A stretch of 37,703 bases of DNA from an uncultured Eubacteriales bacterium (GTDB taxonomy: Bacteria; Bacillota; Clostridia; Peptostreptococcales; Anaerovoracaceae): assembly GCA_949286985.1 (NCBI GenBank), contig CASEEM010000022.1, positions 1 to 37,703 on the forward strand. The letters are read 5' to 3'. A model generated the notes under the pieces. The model saw nothing but the letters and a program-made list of their open reading frames with translations, was not told the DNA's origin and searched no databases. Below, in pieces: positions 35,470 through 37,703 of this stretch. Positions within the stretch are counted from its first letter, which is position 1. The number at the start of each line of letters is the position of its first letter. The position numbers and the translations under genes are program-made.

Positions 35470-37536
35470 ATGGCTAGAAAGTTCTCTCTGCAGAACACCA
35501 GAAACATCGGTATCATGGCTCACATCGATGCCGGAAAGACGACGACCACAGAAAGAATCCTGTTCTACACGGGTAAGACCCATAAGATCGGTGAGACGCA
35601 CGACGGCGCATCGGTCATGGACTACATGGAGCAGGAGAAGGAGCGCGGAATTACTATCACCTCCGCTGCTACGACTGCTCAGTGGAAGAATACGAGAATC
35701 AACATTATCGACACTCCCGGACACGTCGACTTCACGGTTGAGGTAGAGCGTTCGCTCCGTGTTCTTGACGGAGCCGTCATGGTACTTGCCGCTAAGGGCG
35801 GTGTTGAGCCGCAGTCCGAGACGGTTTGGAGACAGGCGGAGAAGTACGGCGTACCGAGAATGATCTTTGTTAACAAGATGGACGTCCTCGGCGCAGACTT
35901 CTTCCACGTTCTCGACATGATCGACGACAGACTGAAGGCTAATGCCGTTGCCGTACAGATTCCGATCGGTTCGGAGAACCAGTTCGTCGGAATCATCGAC
36001 CTCATCACGATGAAGGCCGAGATCTATGACAAGGACGATCTCGGTACGGAGTTCGACATTGTCGACATTCCGGAGAACATGCTCAGCGAGGCTGAAGCAT
36101 GGCGTGACAAGATGGTCGAGTCCGTCGCCGAGTGCGATGAGGACCTCATGATGAAGTACCTCGAGGGTGAGGAGATCACCAACGAGGAGATCAAGGCGGT
36201 TATCCGTCGTGAGACGATTGCGAACCACATGTTCCCGGTCTTCTGCGGATCCGCTTATAAGAACAAGGGCGTTCAGATGATGCTTGACGGTATTGTCGAT
36301 TACATGCCGTCGCCGCTGGACATCGGTGCGATCAAGGGTGTCAACCCGGATACGGAAGAAGAGGATGAGCGTCCGCCGCAGGATAAGGCTCCGTTCTCGG
36401 CTCTCGCATTCAAGATCGTCACGGACCCGTATGTCGGTAAGCTCGCATTCTTCCGTGTATACTCCGGTCAGCTCGAAACGGGCTCCTACGTTTATAACGC
36501 AACGAAGGGCAGAAGAGAGCGTATCGGACGTATCATGCAGATGCACGCGAACCACCGTGAAGAGATCGATCACATCTACGCCGGAGATATCGCCGCAGCA
36601 GTAGGTCTCAAGCAGACCACGACGGGCGACACGCTCTGCGATGAGGATCATCCGATCATCCTCGAGTCGATGGAATTCCCGGATCCGGTTATCGAGATCG
36701 CTATCGAGCCGAGAACCAAGGCAGGTCAGGAGAAGATGGGCATCGCCCTCGCGAAGCTTGCTGAAGAGGATCCGACGTTCAAGACTTATACGAATACCGA
36801 TACCGGTCAGACGATCATCGCCGGAATGGGTGAGCTTCACCTCGAGATCATCGTTGACCGACTCCTCCGTGAGTTCAAGGTTGAGGCCAATGTCGGTAAG
36901 CCGCAGGTATCCTACAAGGAGACCATCACGAAGACGGTCGACGAGGATTACAAGCACAAGAAGCAGACCGGTGGTTCGGGTCAGTACGGACACGTCAAGT
37001 TCAAGATGTACCCGAGAGAGGCCGGCTCCGGATTCGAGTTCAAGAACTCGATTACGGGTGGTGCAATTCCGAAGGAATACATTCCGAAGATCGAAGAAGG
37101 TATGATCGAGTCGATGCAGACGGGACCTCTCGCAGGTTACCAGATGGTCGACATCGGTATCGATCTCTACGACGGTTCTTACCACGAGGTCGACTCTTCC
37201 GAGATGGCCTTCAAGGTTGCTGCTTCCATGGGATTCAAGGAAGCTTGCAAGAAGGCAGGTCCGGTTCTTCTCGAGCCGATCTTCAAGGTAGAGGTTACGG
37301 TTCCGGAGAATTATATGGGCGACATCATTGGAGACATCAGCTCCAGAAGAGGCCGCATCGAAGGATCGGAGATGCTCACGGGTACGGCCATCGTCAGAGG
37401 ATTCGTTCCGCTGTCCGAGATGTTCGGATATGCAACGGACCTTCGTTCGAAGACGCAGGGTCGCGGAACTTACGTTATGCAGTTCGACCACTTCGAAAAG
37501 CTTCCGGACAGCCTCGTAGAGAAGGTCCAGAAGTAA
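35470..37536 (+). CDS. fusA: elongation factor G
   Basis: 688 residues. All GTPase motifs are canonical: AHIDAGKT (17-24), ERGITIT, DTPGH (81-85) and NKMD (135-138). Domain IV has [11 protein letters not shown] and [11 protein letters not shown]. It drives translocation and, with RRF, ribosome recycling. I prefer the ATG at 35470, because GGAGG lies 5 nt upstream; an in-frame GTG sits immediately before it at 35467. Its placement after rpsL-rpsG and before tuf makes it the housekeeping EF-G, in contrast to the degenerate paralogue at 6728. Confidence 0.97.
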   Translation: MARKFSLQNTRNIGIMAHIDAGKTTTTERILFYTGKTHKIGETHDGASVMDYMEQEKERGITITSAATTAQWKNTRINIIDTPGHVDFTVEVERSLRVLDGAVMVLAAKGGVEPQSETVWRQAEKYGVPRMIFVNKMDVLGADFFHVLDMIDDRLKANAVAVQIPIGSENQFVGIIDLITMKAEIYDKDDLGTEFDIVDIPENMLSEAEAWRDKMVESVAECDEDLMMKYLEGEEITNEEIKAVIRRETIANHMFPVFCGSAYKNKGVQMMLDGIVDYMPSPLDIGAIKGVNPDTEEEDERPPQDKAPFSALAFKIVTDPYVGKLAFFRVYSGQLETGSYVYNATKGRRERIGRIMQMHANHREEIDHIYAGDIAAAVGLKQTTTGDTLCDEDHPIILESMEFPDPVIEIAIEPRTKAGQEKMGIALAKLAEEDPTFKTYTNTDTGQTIIAGMGELHLEIIVDRLLREFKVEANVGKPQVSYKETITKTVDEDYKHKKQTGGSGQYGHVKFKMYPREAGSGFEFKNSITGGAIPKEYIPKIEEGMIESMQTGPLAGYQMVDIGIDLYDGSYHEVDSSEMAFKVAASMGFKEACKKAGPVLLEPIFKVEVTVPENYMGDIIGDISSRRGRIEGSEMLTGTAIVRGFVPLSEMFGYATDLRSKTQGRGTYVMQFDHFEKLPDSLVEKVQK

Positions 37537-37564
37537 TTTGAAATCATAATCAGGAGGAATAACA

Positions 37565-37703
37565 ATGGCTAAGCAAAAGTATGAAAGAACTAAGCCGCAT
37601 ATCAACATCGGCACGATCGGCCACGTTGACCACGGCAAGACGACGCTGACGGCAGCAATCACGAAGACGCTGCACGCACGTTACGGACTCGGACAGGACG
37701 TCG
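37565..37703 (+). CDS. tuf: elongation factor Tu, N-terminal part only
   Basis: The window ends 46 codons into this gene. The sequence [19 protein letters not shown] is followed by the P-loop GHVDHGKT (19-26), diagnostic of EF-Tu, which delivers aminoacyl-tRNA to the ribosome. AGGAGG lies 7 nt before the ATG. It closes the rpsL-rpsG-fusA-tuf operon, 28 bp after fusA. Confidence 0.96.
   Translation, partial: MAKQKYERTKPHINIGTIGHVDHGKTTLTAAITKTLHARYGLGQDV

Overview
The window is a 37.7 kb chromosomal segment of a low-oxygen-type Bacillota, most likely a clostridial lineage with unusually high G+C for the phylum. This rests on gene order (radA, yacL-type PIN/TRAM gene, ispD/ispF, proS, cysS, mrnC, rlmB, rpmG, secE, nusG, rplKAJL, rpoBC, rpsL, rpsG, fusA, tuf), a thrS T-box leader, a CarD-type RNA polymerase regulator, Mini-RNase III and strong AAGGAGG-type ribosome binding sites. 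I cannot name a genus. No IS element, prophage, CRISPR array, rRNA or tRNA is visible.

Left part (1-5140). A truncated aroD (minus strand) diverges from aroE (plus strand). aroE converges, with an 11-bp overlap, on a class M sirtuin gene (SirTM). Upstream of the sirtuin on the same strand is an uncharacterised membrane protein gene that follows thrS by 3 bp. thrS is preceded by a complete T-box leader with its own promoter, so threonyl-tRNA charging should control both thrS and the membrane protein. A terminator separates these from the sirtuin.

Middle (5140-14400). asnS is followed by a paralogue of elongation factor G whose GTPase motifs are degenerate. Then come radA, a minus-strand response regulator/histidine kinase pair, a carD-like gene with two tandem promoters, and the PIN/TRAM membrane protein gene. 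Terminators bound most of these units.

Right part (14400-37703). A tight plus-strand series encodes a fused IspD-IspF, ProRS, a pair of half-size chromate transporters, CysRS, Mini-RNase III, thymidylate synthase, dihydrofolate reductase and RlmB. A strong promoter with an immediate 5' hairpin then leads into rpmG-secE-nusG-rplK-rplA. An L10 leader and terminator precede rplJ-rplL, rplL ends at a strong terminator, and rpoB-rpoC has its own promoter next to a 43-bp nested palindrome. After the rpoC terminator another strong promoter drives rpsL-rpsG-fusA-tuf; tuf runs off the window.

Most of the window is conserved information-processing machinery and I do not see a convincing new multi-gene system. 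The items most worth a second look are the orphan class M sirtuin, the T-box-coupled membrane protein, the motif-degenerate EF-G paralogue, the palindrome at the rpoBC promoter, stacked hairpins between rpsL and rpsG, the leader hairpin before rpmG, and a possible internal start for free IspF inside the ispDF fusion gene.
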